From the NCBI GenBank assembly GCA_026874595.1, contig CM049318.1, positions 30,067,956-30,131,955 on the forward strand: a stretch of 64,000 bases of DNA. Reading direction: 5' to 3'. The position numbers and the translations under genes are program-made. This stretch comes from Sipunculus nudus (taxonomy: Eukaryota > Annelida > Sipuncula > Golfingiida > Sipunculidae). The notes under the pieces are model-generated. The model saw only the letters and a program-made list of their open reading frames with translations, was not told the origin of the DNA and did no database searches. Below are positions 1-12,364 of the stretch, one piece after another (position 1 is the first letter of the stretch; each line of letters starts with the position of its first letter).

Positions 1-202
1 CTGAAATGTGAACTAATCATAGGAGAATTGAAAAATAATTGTTAAGAGAAGTATGTCTTGAAATACGTAGTTTTTTTGTCTGTTTCCGTTTGTGGATGGA
101 TGATCGATATCTGTCTATTTTAGTATAAGGTAGGAATTTAGTTTGAACGAGACACCCTGGTGTAATGATTAGTGTTGTTGATTCTTGAATTATGATAGGT
201 TA

Positions 203-203
203 T

Positions 204-259
<56 letters not shown>

Positions 260-260
260 A
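203..260. repeat. (TA)n plus poly-T tract
   Basis: Simple repeat of alternating TA followed by a run of T. It is one of about fifteen TA tracts in the window. Apart from these and the lectin exon, I see no gene in positions 1-823. Confidence 0.9.
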
Positions 261-823
261 TACGATGCAAAACAACTGTTACGACCTGCATGGTAACATA
301 CCAAAGAAGTTGTATTTTTTAATACTAAATTACCTGGATTTCACATTAAGGACCGAGAAAATTAGTCGTAATGTTGGAGTGGACGCAAGTTATGCGACCC
401 GTGGTAAATATGTGTATGTCATAATACATCACACTATTTGGGAGACATTTCTCTGGAAAATTGTAAAGCAAATTGCAATCTCTATTTTACGCAAAAAAAT
501 ACGCCGTTGCAAGGTAAGAGTGAGTAATTGGCAAAAACATGTATATAAATTAAACAAACATTTACGGGAAAATAGGAACCTTAGATAAACATGCTTGCCC
601 CCTTTAAGAAATATTTTGTTCAAAGTGATGCATCACAGCACGTCTGAATATGCATTAAAACGGTAAATAAAATCGATTTATTATATCATACCTATTGCTG
701 TTATAAGCATTGGCAATGGTGATATTATTCTATTTTAATAAATAAATATGTTATTGCTATATTTAAAAAAAAAACTGTGTTTAAAAGTATAATCAGAGAA
801 GACACAAAGAGAAACATACACAC

Positions 824-1039
824 CTGATAAGGCCCGGGGTGTGACTAGCACCCATTCAATAATGTAGTAGTCCCCCAGGTCGACAGCCCACCACGGCTCT
901 AAGTGAGCGTACGTGTGGGAAAACTTGACGTTACAGTCATACCTTCCATCCACTGCTAATCCCGCTTGAAAGTATTCACGTGGGTAATTTGGTAACTGAA
1001 CTGTCGTGATCTGATATGCTCTTTTTCCTTTACCAATGT
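824..1039 (-). CDS. Partial gene: F-type lectin (fucolectin-like) domain exon
   Basis: The minus-strand frame contains AVDGRYD, then HTYAHLEPWWAVDLG, then a hydrophobic strand and VTPR. This order (small residue-VDG, His, PWW-VDLG, then an NR-like turn) is the core of F-type lectin / F5/8-C-like domains, which bind fucosylated glycans and are usually secreted. The exon is bounded by a CAG acceptor (1042-1040) after a pyrimidine tract and by CAG|GTGTGT (donor at 823-822). It is 216 bp, begins and ends in phase 1, and encodes about 72 residues, roughly the first half of the domain. I could not find the second half downstream, so the gene is partial here or its next exon is diverged or lies outside the window. 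The phase fits the signal-peptide exons at 32.4, 37.3 and 63.2 kb. The domain call is good. Whether the gene is alive is unknown. Confidence 0.6.
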
Positions 1040-1069
1040 CTGAAAAAAAAACAGATATCGTGTCCAAAG

Positions 1070-2840
1070 AGGAAAGTTTATGACTTAAATATATATTTTG
1101 CCTGCACCATAAGTCATTCGTAATTTCCTAACCTATCTGGACAGCTAAGCTGTCCAATAAATCGGGCTTTCAGGAAAGCAGGGGTAAGCGTTTGTGATGC
1201 TCGAAATCTTGTTTCGGACGTTTGGTCCTTGGGTTCCAGGCGTCCGACCTGATGCAAGTAAAATCCAGCTTTTGGACCGAGAGGTTCAAAGTTGGCTCTC
1301 GTAGCAGTCACTGACATTTGACGACTATTTAAAAACAGTTCTGTAAACAAGACCTATGCTGACAACTTATGTTTGCTTAGGTTTTTCTCATGTCAAATAA
1401 TAATAAAATGAAACATAATCAAATTATGATAAGATAACGACGTTATTTACAGGTTCATTTTAACACGATCCTTGAAAAATATAACACGGATCTCCCGTCA
1501 TTGAGATGCTTAAAATGTCCATATGACGCGAGAACATTTTGAATTGTGCATCCCAGACTCTTCAAATTTTATTCCTGTGAAAAGTCCTGATAAATATTAA
1601 GCAAACAGGGTTTTTATGGTAAATGGGTATATTCTGGTTCACTGAAGGTTTAAAGCTATTGTTTAACGCTAGGACTTGTATTCTTTGTGTGCAAGTTTTA
1701 GTGACTGAGTCTAGTGGCAAGTCAGGTTTGTGAATGAAAACCAAGAATGGCACACAGGAAAGTGATGTGACACTTGGTCCAAGAAAATACAAAGGTTATT
1801 TGTTGGCGACAAAGATTCTCCAGGATACTCGTCATTATGTGTAACTGATTGATTTATTAAAACATGAACCTTTAAAACATCTGAGTTTTTTTCACTCTTT
1901 TAAATCTCAGCACATGGAAAAAGAACCATAACTTTGATATATATGTGTGTGTGTGTGTGATTATTTATTACAACGGGGAGTGCTTTAGTGCATCGTGTTT
2001 TTGTAAACTAGAATTACACTTAAACGGATTTATAATGTACCTCGGAAGACTCCATCTCTTATTGTAATATCTGTAAACATTTTTGCGAGAGATCACGTTT
2101 GTAAAACGCTGGGTTTGCCGGCTTTTGGATATAATACTTCTTGGAAAATATGTTATATATTATTATCACAGAAACGTAAAATATTAAAATTTACCGCTGA
2201 AAAGTTACACTGAATTGAAGACTATTAAGATAATATACACATTAGCATTGTTGTCAGGTCTACAAGTGTTTTTAGTATCGCTTTCAAACCCCATTTGAGC
2301 ACATATGACCTCACGTGAAAACTTTCCTATTGTATTAATGTTAAATGAAACGAAAATTATGATTTGCATTATGAAAACCAAGTTGACAGTTACATAGTTG
2401 ATAGCAATAACAGATTCATCATTTATGGATAACTGGACAAATTACATGACTTAAGATATGGATAGGTGATTTTTTAACTATTTTTTTATAAAATTACTTC
2501 CTGGAGGATAACATATTGCGACTTTCGATTTCCCATCTTTTACCATCAGGGATAAAGCCACATTTCAAAGTACTGCATCGTTTTTTACAAAGTTAAAGTC
2601 AATTAATAAGCATTTTGATTGTTGACAATTTAATTGTCATTCATTGTACCAGAATTTCTGCAAAAAAAGTGACAATGGCATAGAGTGCTAAACTAGGGAC
2701 CAATGGTACCCGACGCTCAGCTTAATTTGTCTGTTGGGCCTGTTATTTTGAACCCTGACTTTATGACCTAAATGTCTATTAGTTTCAGGTAGCTAAGCCA
2801 ATTGTGCAAGATCTGTGGACGTTAAGGGTTTGCTTCACAT
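1070..2840. other. Noncoding stretch
   Basis: AT-rich sequence with only short chance reading frames. A (GT)8 microsatellite lies at 1944-1959. A 78-codon minus-strand frame at 1114-1350 has no recognisable domain. I see no gene. Confidence 0.6.
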
Positions 2841-2849
2841 GTATCGAAA

Positions 2850-4691
2850 CTAGATGTGTCGGAACGACACGAATGCCCCGCCTGGGGCAAATTAGAAACA
2901 TTTTGTAATTCAGGAGGTGTCGTATGGTCCAAAGTAGGTCAACAAGGGCAAAATACAAACTCGATCTGTAACGGGTTATGATCAAGCAACACACCAAAAA
3001 TCAGTATCTGCAGGCATTGTGAAAAAAATCCATACATGTGCAAACATTAGGCCAGTATCTGTAAGCATTGCATTGCAAAACTAGAATATTAGCAAAAGCT
3101 AATAATTAGTTATAAATTTATATTGGACAGGTATGTACCATGTTTCATAACAATCCACCAAATGCATCCTGAGAAATAAGCTCCTAAGTTTTTTTTTCTA
3201 TACTAAGCTCTGTGACCTTGAAAAGTAGGTCAAGAACACCCATCTTTGAACTTGGTCAAGATTTTGTAAATATCATGCATTAGCACTGAAGAAATGAAGT
3301 TCCTGTGTTGAATACCTTTGGATATATCCTGCACAAAAGGCCAACATTGAAAAATCTGATTAAAATACATTAAAAATCAGAAATTGTAGGTGGTGCTACC
3401 AAAATTGTGCAGCAAGCACAGACCGTCATTCAAAATGATCATAGTAAGTTTAGTAAAAATCCTCACAACGGTTCCTGAGATATAAGCTTCTGTGTGTTTT
3501 TCTATAATCAGCTGTAAAACAAAGAAAAATAGGTCAAGGTCACCCATCTTTGCACTTGACCAAGATTTTGTTGATATACATCTTCACTGATGAAATAAAA
3601 TTCCAACGGTGAATCCTTTTAGAGATATCCCGCTCACAAGGCCTAAATTGAAAAATCCGATAAAAATTGATTAAAAAATTGCAGGTGGCGCCACCAATCT
3701 TGTGCAGCACGTAGAGACCATCAGTCCCAATGATCATAGTAAGTTTTGTGAAAATCCACACGATGGTTCCTGAGATATAAGCTTCTGAGTGTTTTTCTAT
3801 AATCAGCTCTTAAATGTAGAAAAATGGGTCAAGGTCACCTATCTTCGAACTTAACTGTGATTTTATCGATATACATCTTCACTGATGATATAAATTTCCA
3901 ACGTTAAATTCTTTTAGAGATATCCCTCTCACAAGGTAAAAGTTAACAGACGCGGACGGACGGACGCCAGACGGACAGACAGACGGACGGATGGACAGAC
4001 AGACGGACAGCTTGGGTGACGACAATAGCCCATCAGCCTATGAGCTGAGGGCTAAAAACGGCAGTACATGTACATTTGTCATGAAAATTTATATTTTTCA
4101 TGACATTTTCTATGTTTAGGAGCCGTAAAACAATCAAAAGTTAACTCGATCTGTAACTGGTCATTATCTGTCAACACACCAAAAATCAGGCCAATATCTG
4201 CAGGCATTGCGAAAAAAAGTCCGAACATGTGTATTTGTCATAAAAATTTATATTTTTCATGATATTTTCTAGGTTCAGGAGCCGTAAAACTGTCAAAAGT
4301 AGATTAACTGAGACGAAACGCGAACTCGATCTGTAACTGGTCAATATCTGACCACACACAAAAAAATCAGGCCAATATCTGCAGGCATTGCGAAGAAAAG
4401 TCCGTACATGTGTATTTGTCATGAAAATGTCTATTTTTCATGAAATTTTCTAAGTTTAGGAGCCGTAAAACGGTCAAAAATCGGTCAACCGGGATGAAAC
4501 GCAAACTTGATCTGTAACTGGTCATTATCTGCCCACACACCAAAAATCAGGCCAATATCTGCAGGCATTGCGAAAAAAAGTCCGTACAACTGTTTGATTT
4601 CGGAATGACGGAATGACGGAAGGATGGAAGGACGGAAGGACGGACATGGGTGAAACTATATGCCGCGGCCACTTTGTGGCGGGGGCATAAA
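2850..4691. repeat. Composite tandem-repeat element (about 300-bp and 180-bp units)
   Basis: Two tandem families lie side by side. The first has a unit of about 300 bp: the anchor 'cacccatcttt' starts at 3237 and 3541, and a variant starts at 3836. It ends in a GACG/GACA-rich tail near 3950-4012. The second has a unit of about 180 bp: the anchor 'ctgtaactgg' starts at 4151, 4331 and 4512. It ends in a GGAC/GGAA-rich tail and a small hairpin, GCCACTTTGTGGC, near 4670. A related single unit occurs near 2960. No coding sequence is recognised. The tails resemble interspersed mollusc repeats, so this may be a nonautonomous mobile element, but I cannot name a class. Confidence 0.75.
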
Positions 4692-6715
4692 AAGTGTTAA
4701 ATAAGAAAGTATCATGACTGCCATGCCAAATCTGACTGCCTTCTCTATTGGAAATGCCTGGCACCGTCTTCCTAACCGACGAGCAAAGCAACGTACAGTT
4801 ACAATTACACATATCTTAGTAATAGATCAATGAAACAGCCTAAACTTCGTATGTTATCATGTGCGGGGCAGACAAAGCGGACAAAACTTGGGCAGACAAA
4901 ACTTAGGCAACTTAGAGCAACATGAGGTTGATGATATATTGTTAACAAAAAAAATTCAAGAGGCCACTGGAAGTTGGTAAGGGAGGCAATAGTCTAAATA
5001 CTAGTCCATTACGACAGGGATGGACCTTCCTCTGCTTGCAAAAAATTTGACGCACCGCCGGCGTGAGCCAGCTGTGGTGTGGGAGGAATCCAATCGGGTT
5101 CGGTGTACCATGAACCAAGGAAAGACCGGGTATACTGGCTGGTTAGATGACAGATACCAAACTCATGACTCGCCGGGCTTCTTGGGATGCAACCCATATG
5201 CACATTGATTCCCTTGCCACCGGTAGGTGAAATCTTTTGGATGTTAGAGACAATATCGATATTGGTGCCCATTTACAAGCAACCTGGCTCAGACACACAT
5301 GGTCATATACAACAAGCCCGTTCAGCTGACCGGTCACCCAGCAATAAGTAATAGTGTAAGATTACTCCAACGGATAAAATAAAACAAAACAGCAGTTTGA
5401 GTTTTAAATCACCGAATGGCTGAAACATCTGTCCGAATTGAGAATCATTATTATTTATTTAGGAAAACACAATATTGCGAGTCAATGGTGTATGCGCTTT
5501 ATTAAGGTAAGGAGGATGAGGTCACTCAACTTCCCCTGTGCATAACTACCTCCATCTCCTTATACGCGGAGACCCTGGCTTATAACCTAGTGACCAACCA
5601 TAGAGTCGGTCTACTACTTATGTAAGTGGTATGCCCCCTCAGACCCCTCGAGATCTAAAAGCAATTGATGTTTGCTAAAGGGTGTAGGTTATTGGACGGT
5701 AAATTTGGACATGTCTTTTCCCGTCACGACTTCGCAGAACCAGTCCCTGGTCCTTCACTGTGTATAATTACAGGTGGTCGTAAATAACTTTCTTCCATCC
5801 TTAAACAAGCACATTTGATGAAACGAATTAGATAACACGGACGATTTGGTAGAAGGATTTATTAGTCAAGGCATTAAAGACGAGTTTGATAAAGCGGATA
5901 CAAATGTCGTACAAAAATATGAACTTGTATGTGATGAGAGAATAATGGATGAAATAGAGGATGGCTACTATGGCAGCTCTCTGACCTAGCCCTTTTTTAT
6001 AATACACAAAATCTAAAATATTTATAAAGAATGTTGCATGAATTGGTCCAAAAATCAAGTTGACCGAAGATCTCGGATATATATGTCTTGTACGGTAGAC
6101 TTCAGGCGCCAAATATAATCCTTTTCTGTTCATCATGTCTTTTTATACCCATCATTGCCATTTGGCAAAAACATGAGCCTTACAAATGGAAAGCTAATCT
6201 GCGGATTTTTCTCATGTTCACAACATATAGGATACCAGACCATCACATTCATCGTCAAATCAGCCAAAATGCATTATAACACTGAATCCCATTAATTTTG
6301 AAGTACTACAAGAACGATTTAAAACAACTTATCCGACAAAATGATTTTTCGGGGACATGATAGAAAACTGGGGACCTTGAATTAGGTCATCAAGGTCAAA
6401 TCTGTAAAAAAATATATTTTTTGGTGAACCCCATAACATTTTAAATATTGCGTATATTTATTGTTTCAACAAAGTTGTAGGACAAGTTAAAAATGCATGG
6501 TTACCTTGACTCTGGTGACCTTCAGTCTGTTAAATATCAATAAATGTTTAAGAAGAAAGGGGCCTATTTTAAACTGACATGCCCAATGTACTGGGATAGT
6601 ACGGCATCTCCGATGCCAATAATGTCACGTGTCTTGATGTAATATGAGGCTACAATAAAGTTTTGTCGCTCAAACCTAGGTCTTTTGGTTTTAAAAGTAA
6701 GAATCAACCGAATTA
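4692..6715. other. Noncoding stretch
   Basis: Only short overlapping frames on both strands (for example 5009-5272 minus and 5828-6136 minus), with no family signature. No gene and no clear repeat boundary seen. Confidence 0.5.
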
Positions 6716-6718
6716 GAC

Positions 6719-6998
6719 CGGCTTCTGTGGCTCTGGGGTAGATCACAGGACTTCGTTAGACCGTGAGTTAGAATCCCAGCCGAGGCCATTGATTTTTTTT
6801 AAGGTTGACCCCATCCAGGGTGAGCGCTCTGAGGGCTTAATGTTAAGGCCGTGCCCAAACGTCCATAATTCTCTCAAAAAGGAGTGGCCCTAACGGGGGT
6901 TCCTCGGTGGTATGACTTAGCGATGGGGACGATTACGCTCCAAGAGCCCGCAGGTGTAGCAGTCATCGGGCCAGTTGACGCCAAGAAATAAAATGAGA
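6719..6998 (+). mobile_element. tRNA-derived SINE
   Basis: The head (about 6719-6790) reads like a tRNA. TGGCTCTGGGGTAGA fits a Pol III A box, and GAGTTAGAATCCC fits a degenerate B box about 35 bp later. A non-tRNA body of about 200 bp follows and ends near GCCAAGAAATAAAATG. The B box matches the consensus at about 9 of 11 positions, so the copy is aged. It lies directly upstream of the Ty3/gypsy LTR. A true tRNA gene is unlikely because the acceptor and anticodon arms do not pair well. Confidence 0.6.
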
Positions 6999-7005
6999 GG
7001 AAGCG

Positions 7006-7182
7006 TGTGATGCTTGTGATAGCGTCAGCTAATGTAGGTATTAGTTTCTGAGTGAATAAATAGGGGGCGCTGGTAGTTAAGGTGAAGGACTTTAGAGTAG
7101 TTCAGTTGCTGTGTATACCGTGTAGCATGAAGACAAATACAGTGGTTGTCTGACTTTCTGGTCTTCGTGTCAGTGTTTCACA
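7006..7182 (+). repeat. Putative 5' LTR of the Ty3/gypsy element
   Basis: The segment begins TGTGA and ends TCACA, giving TG...CA inverted ends. It ends four bases before TGGCAGCGGTAG (from 7187), which has the TGG start of a tRNA-primer site, and about 40 bp before the gag ATG. It is short for an LTR (177 bp), and no partner LTR exists to confirm the boundaries. Confidence 0.5.
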
Positions 7183-7220
7183 CAGGTGGCAGCGGTAGTT
7201 ACGCACCTACACCCACAAGT

Positions 7221-8104
7221 ATGTCATCGGACGGGGATAATGCTGCTGTTCGGCCAAGAGAGCGTCAAGTCACTAAGGTATTTGGTGAAGGGCCACGGCC
7301 GAATCGTTGCGTGAGTTTCGTGATCACTTTATTCTGATCAAGAAAGTTAACGTTCATAATAACGTTGTAGCCTGGCAGGAGAGTTCATATAGAGCGGCCT
7401 TGTTGCGGCTCCAGCTTTCTGGCGAGGCTGAGCGGTGGGTCGCACAGGAAGAGGCGCTTAAACAGGCATGGGTGAATTCTGATGATGACATGATTAAACG
7501 CTTTGATGAACGTTACCTTACTGCTGATAGCGTTGAACTGGCTATAAAGTCTTTTGAAAAAGCAGTGCAAGACGCGGGTGAATCGTTTATAAGTTACATG
7601 ACCAGACTTCAGAAATTAGCCTGTGCGGCATTTGATGGTGAACCTGAGTACATTATCAGGAAACGTGTGCTCTGGCGTTTTGTTGATGGTATGAGGAATG
7701 ACATTGTTCGACAGGAAGTGATAAAGGCGCGTTGGATGGCGACAATGACTGAACCAAAATCCTATGCCGAGGTCCTTAAGTCGGCCGAGAATGCTTTGGC
7801 TAATATACGGGCGGTTCAATTGACTGGCACGGGAACGGATAATTCGGAGAACATTCGTCATATGGTATCGACAGTGAGCGCACCGGCTGTTGATAGCTCA
7901 CCTCTAGAAGATTCAGTGAAACATCTCTCTGCTGAAATAGCTCTATTAAAGGCCGCATAGACCCAATGGGGTTCTGGTGCTCGAACCTTGAGTTGCTGGT
8001 ACTGTAAACGTCAGCATGGGGGTGGCTGGCGGCAGTGTAGACGTCGATTAAAGGAAAACCCGAAATGGAAACCAAAAGATAATCCAGCTCAGAATTTTCA
8101 GTGA
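7221..8104 (+). pseudogene. gag: gag-like gene of Ty3/gypsy element
   Basis: The ATG at 7221 opens a frame that runs into the main gag frame only through a one-base shift near 7306-7312. The capsid-like part (7307-7957) contains RWVAQEEALKQAW and a long helical segment typical of retrotransposon Gag. An in-frame TAG at 7958-7960 interrupts the frame. Beyond it lies a degenerate zinc knuckle with CWYCKRQHGGGWRQC (CX2CX3HX6C, not the usual spacing), and the frame ends with TGA at 8102-8104. In life Gag would form the cytoplasmic particle and bind RNA. Here it is broken twice. Confidence 0.75.
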
Positions 8105-8826
8105 GCCCCCCTGTTAGTATGGCGGACGGGGGGATGACGAAAAAAAGCCATGCAGCAGTTGTTCAGTCTCCACGCCAGAACCCACAGTTACATCGCGATA
8201 ATCATGTTACGACAGTGGAGAACGATTTTCGTCATCAGTTAAATGATGCACATTTGGTCTTGACATTTAAATCAGATACTGATTTGGGGAAGGACGTTGC
8301 ATGTTTTTCCCAGCAGGAGTGGAGACAGCATCGGCAGGTTATTGGGAGCCCATACTGCAGAGTACAGGTAGGGTCGTCGAAAGTCGTGCATGATGCTCTG
8401 ATAGACACTGGGGCGGACTTTAGTTTAGTGGCGGAAGAACACTTGTCGAATATAGATAGACAGAAAGTACACCCATCGGAAGTCCCAATCTCATGTAAAG
8501 GCGTCAGTGGCGAATTTGTGGCTGTTATAGGAGAGCTTATACAGGATGTTTATTTGGCGAAGTCACGAGTGACACAGCATCGTTTTCTTGTTGTTCGTGG
8601 ACTTGTGGTACCAATGATATTAGGGATTGACGTTATCAAATTATTAGGACCAGTAACCTTGTACTGCAAGAAAGGTTTTTTTGCATGTAGCAGCAACAGA
8701 TACCAAGGTTCCGTTGTTCAGTTCGTACAAACAGCGCGCAAAAGGACTGAAAACAGTGAGGGCAGTGGTAAAGAATCAGGTAAAGATTCCAGGTTATACA
8801 GAACAATTTCTGTTATGCAGAGTTGA
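8101..8826 (+). pseudogene. Retropepsin-like aspartic protease region of Ty3/gypsy element
   Basis: The active-site motif LIDTGADFSLV and the later MILGID strand mark a retroviral-type aspartic protease, which cleaves the polyprotein. The catalytic triplet D-T-G is intact. The frame starts one base out of register with gag and leaves the RT frame near 8700-8820, where the two frames overlap. The protease domain is intact but no longer joined to functional neighbours. Confidence 0.8.
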
Positions 8827-9979
8827 AGGAATCAAACCTAAAAGGGATTATTTAGTGGAGCCTCTCCGGGAGCTCGAGGCGACGGTCCGCCCGGCCAGTT
8901 CAGTTATCCGTTCAGGGGCAACAAATGAGGTTTGGTTACGTGTGGCTAATACCAACAGTACACTCGAAACCCTGAATACCGGAGAATATATTGCTACTTT
9001 GTATCCTGATATATTTATTCATGCCCAACCACGTGATCAGTACTTGGAATCAATGGTGACAGGAGTGGAGTTAACTCCAAATCTCGGCGACAATTTAAAT
9101 GAAATTACTGAACTGATCAATGAGTATGCCGACTTGTTCTGGAAACCGGGGTCGAAACTTCCTGTTGTCGATGTAGGGGTAGAGCATGCGATACCCTTAA
9201 AACCTGGGGTAGCACCATACGCGTCTAGACCCAGGAGACTGTCACAGCTACAGGAACAGGAGGTAAGACGAGAGTTAGAGGATCTCATGAAGCAAGGTCT
9301 CGTGGAGGAATCAGTGAGCCCATGGGCTGCTCCAATCGTGTGCGCGCGCCGCAAGGATGGCCGATTAAGACTGGCAATATATTATCGTGGTCTTAATTCG
9401 AGATCCATTCCTCATTCAATGCACCCAATACCGATGATTGAGGACTTACTAGATCATCTGGGTGAAGCCAGATATTTTTCTACCATAGATCTGAAATCTG
9501 GCTATCATCAAATGCCAATAAAGAAGCAAGACCGCCCCTTGACGAGTTTTGTAGTGCCATGGGGACAGTTTCAGTGGAAGCAGGGGTGTCCGTTCGGCCT
9601 CGCAGGAGCTCCTTCGAGCTTCCAAAGATTTATGTCCGTGGTTTTGGGCGAATGCCAGTACAGAGACGCTTTGTGTTACCTGGATGACATTCTGGTGTGG
9701 GGCTGCGATTGGAATGAACACTTCGAAAGACTTCGGAGGGTGTTACAAAAGCTAAAGGTCGCAGGTATATTGCTGGCCCCTCAGAAGTGTACATTTGCCA
9801 CTGACAAGGTCGAGTATCTCGGACAAGTGATTTACAATGGATGTGTGTCAATTCATGAAGCATGGGTCAAACAGCTAAGGGAACTTCCTCGGCCTAAAGA
9901 TGTTCATGAACTCCGCAGCAGCTTTGTATCAGTATCGCAGACGTCTTTCGCTGGAACCAGATGGAGTACTCAGGTATGA
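8681..9979 (+). pseudogene. Reverse transcriptase of Ty3/gypsy element, cut off before RNase H
   Basis: Reverse transcriptase fingers and palm are readable: RKDGRLRLAIYYRGLN, then STIDLKSGYHQMPI, FGLAGAPSSFQRFM, and the catalytic CYLDDILVW (a YLDD variant of Y-X-D-D). The thumb region around YLGQVI follows. After RPKDVHELRSSF the frame loses similarity and ends at 9979. The RNase H domain expected next is absent, and integrase sequence begins in another frame within about 30 bp. An internal deletion of roughly a domain is inferred. Confidence 0.85.
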
Positions 9980-10826
9980 GAACTTCAGGGGACGTAAAAA
10001 TAAAGCCAGTCCCCTGGGAGTACATCGAGAAGCGTTAGTGATTATGCCTAGGCCAAAACGTCAGCAATTTCTTGAACTTGTTCATGCGACTCCCCTTAGT
10101 GGGCACATGGGGAGAGATCGAACCTGGGCACGCGTGCGGCATGTAGCATGGTGGCCAGGAGTAAAAGCTGACGTAACTGCCATGGTGGCAAATTGTGAAC
10201 AGTGTGGCAAGCATAAACGGAGCAAACGGCCGGGTAAGGCACCTTTGATGGAAACGGATATTCCAGAAAAACCTCTGGATAAAGTCCAGATTGACTTTAC
10301 GGGCCCCTTCCAACGCTCCGAACCTCATGGGTACCGCTACGTTTTAGCTATGCAGGACGTTCTGAGCCGTTTTGTGGTGTTGGTTCCTACTAGAGATTGT
10401 ACGGCAGGGACAGCGGCAGAGGTTTTTCGGGAGAGATGGGTGTGTCATTTTGGCCTTCCTCTAACGGTGGCTTCAGACAGGGGTAGCCACTTTGTAGCGC
10501 AAATATTCCGTGACACCTGTAAAGTATTAGGGATAGCCCGAGCGTTAGGGGCTCCCAGAAATGCGCGATCGCAGGGACAGGTGAAGCAGCAAAATCAGTT
10601 AGTCGATCAGATACGGTGTGTTTGTGATGGAAACCTGGTGTCTTGGCCCAGTGCAGTTTCGGCAGTGCAATATGCGCATAATTCCTCTGCTAACGCCACA
10701 ACAAAATACAGCCCCGCCGAGCTTCTTTTCGGTATACCACCAAGGTCTCCCGAGGATTTTCTAAAATTGGCATGGAAACGAGAATCGGATGTCGATTGGA
10801 GCTTTAATCCTACGCATGATAAATAG
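9900..10826 (+). pseudogene. Integrase of Ty3/gypsy element with catalytic Glu replaced by Lys
   Basis: The N-terminal zinc-binding region is visible as HATPLSGHMG, the WWPG turn and CEQC. The catalytic core has the first Asp in VQIDFTGPF and the second in ASDRGSHF. The third acidic residue should follow 35 residues after the second Asp. That position is Lys in GQVKQQNQ, so the D-D-35-E triad is broken. The frame ends at 10826 without a clear chromodomain. The enzyme would normally insert element cDNA into the genome. This copy should be inactive. Confidence 0.85.
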
Positions 10827-12364
10827 GTAGATAAATAGCTTTAAAAAATGGATGCGGTTACTTTCACAAAAAAAAAAATCAGCCGTATTAATCTGCAGTT
10901 GACACAAGAGAAGGGGGGGCGGGGCAAATGATCCAAATGAACGCTAAACCAGCCATAGGCGTTCATGCATGACAGACAATAGGTATTGACTTTACAAGCA
11001 GGCCTGCATAGTTAGTGGGTCGTATATTTGTGGTACGTCAGCGGTGAGAGTGACAGTATTAATATTGTTAACTTCATTTTATTCCACTGTATACACCACG
11101 CGATCAGAGTGAAACATATATTTACGCACTGCGCATCACAAATTCCTTATCCAGTTTATGGAATGTGAACAATATCGACGACGGACCAAACGCTAGGGGT
11201 CAATTAGCGGTTAACGTCATTTCCCATGTTAAAGTGTAACAAAAGTGATTAATTGGGACATTTTTCTTTCCATAAGTTCAAGCTATAAAAACGAACACCA
11301 AAATAAATGAGTGTGAATTACTGCAGAACAAGAAAAAAAAATATGGGATGATGCTGTGCGAGTATTTGTTGCGGAGTTTTATAATTATGATATATATGCA
11401 TTCAAAAACTTTATAAGAAACTAATAGAATAAAAAATGAATGCTTATGTGGAAAATATACTCAGAAGTTATAAAATACATCAATTGAACGTTTACATATA
11501 TCAAAATATTTCAGTAAACATGTCCAGAATCTTATATACATTATTTTACAAAAAATCTTAAATAGCATTCACTATAAAGTATAGACCTACAACGAAAGTA
11601 GTCCGACAGTGTTTTCTGTGGAAGGGAAGCACAACGGGAGCGACAGATCTCCACCTCAATGACTATGCCCGAAAAAGGTTGGCTGTGAGTTCTCAACAGT
11701 AAACATGACAGTAATCTGTCAGCGATTCCAGAGCAATTAAAAAAGCAGTTCTACTGAGATTGAATTTTACATTCATTTTATAGTGGTGCACTAAGATTTG
11801 CTCACATCGACACGTCTGACGTTTTGAGCTAATGAACCTCAGTTGAACCATCTGGGAAAACGTCGGCCTTGTCGTAGACCCTACAGAGAAACTAATTAAG
11901 ATCTAAAATAAGAAATGTAGAATGCCCGTAATTATCACAACTCGTATACCAGCGACTCTATCCAGCACCCCTCATATCAGAAACGTTTGATGGCGACGCA
12001 TACTGCACAAGCTTCAAGTGGTCTATCGCCTGGCCGTTAAGGTCTAATCATCGTCAACAATCATGAAAACAACATCTGGTTTTATAGATGTTTGCTATAT
12101 CTATCTTTTCACAAAAACACGTTCCTGGAGTTATATTGTATCAGTTAGAAAAATAAGTATTTTAATTCAGAGGTCAACCCCACGTGGGGTGCAAACAGGA
12201 CCAACTGTCAGCTCGGCGAGAGTTAGCAGCGTGTAAGTTGCTAATTGGTTATCCATGCGTTCGTGATCGTAATATTGACCCTGCTATACACTATAACATT
12301 TTCTCCCAGGGTCCATCATTACATCGCCAAAACCATCACTGAATACATCGTTCCTTCTTCTATA
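10827..12364. other. Noncoding stretch
   Basis: AT-rich, stop-dense on both strands. I looked for the missing 3' LTR (the TGTGA start and the GGCGCTGGTAGTTAAGG interior of the 7.0-kb LTR) and did not see it. Confidence 0.5.

Larger units (their letters stand above)
7006..10826 (+). mobile_element. Decayed Ty3/gypsy LTR retrotransposon, RNase H deleted, 3' end missing
   Basis: The order is LTR, primer-binding-like site, gag, aspartic protease, reverse transcriptase, integrase, which is the Ty3/gypsy order. Several breaks make it inactive: a frameshift early in gag, an in-frame TAG before the zinc knuckle, a frame change between protease and RT, a deletion that removes RNase H, and a catalytic Glu to Lys change in integrase. 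I find no second copy of the LTR after 10826, so the 3' end appears to be lost. Confidence 0.85.

Noticed and set aside
265-588. 107-codon ORF as a gene
   Set aside because: It starts right after a TA/T tract, has no recognisable motif and has overlapping frames on the other strand.
7006-10826. Intact, active Ty3/gypsy element
   Set aside because: Frameshifts, a nonsense codon, loss of RNase H, a changed catalytic residue and no 3' LTR.
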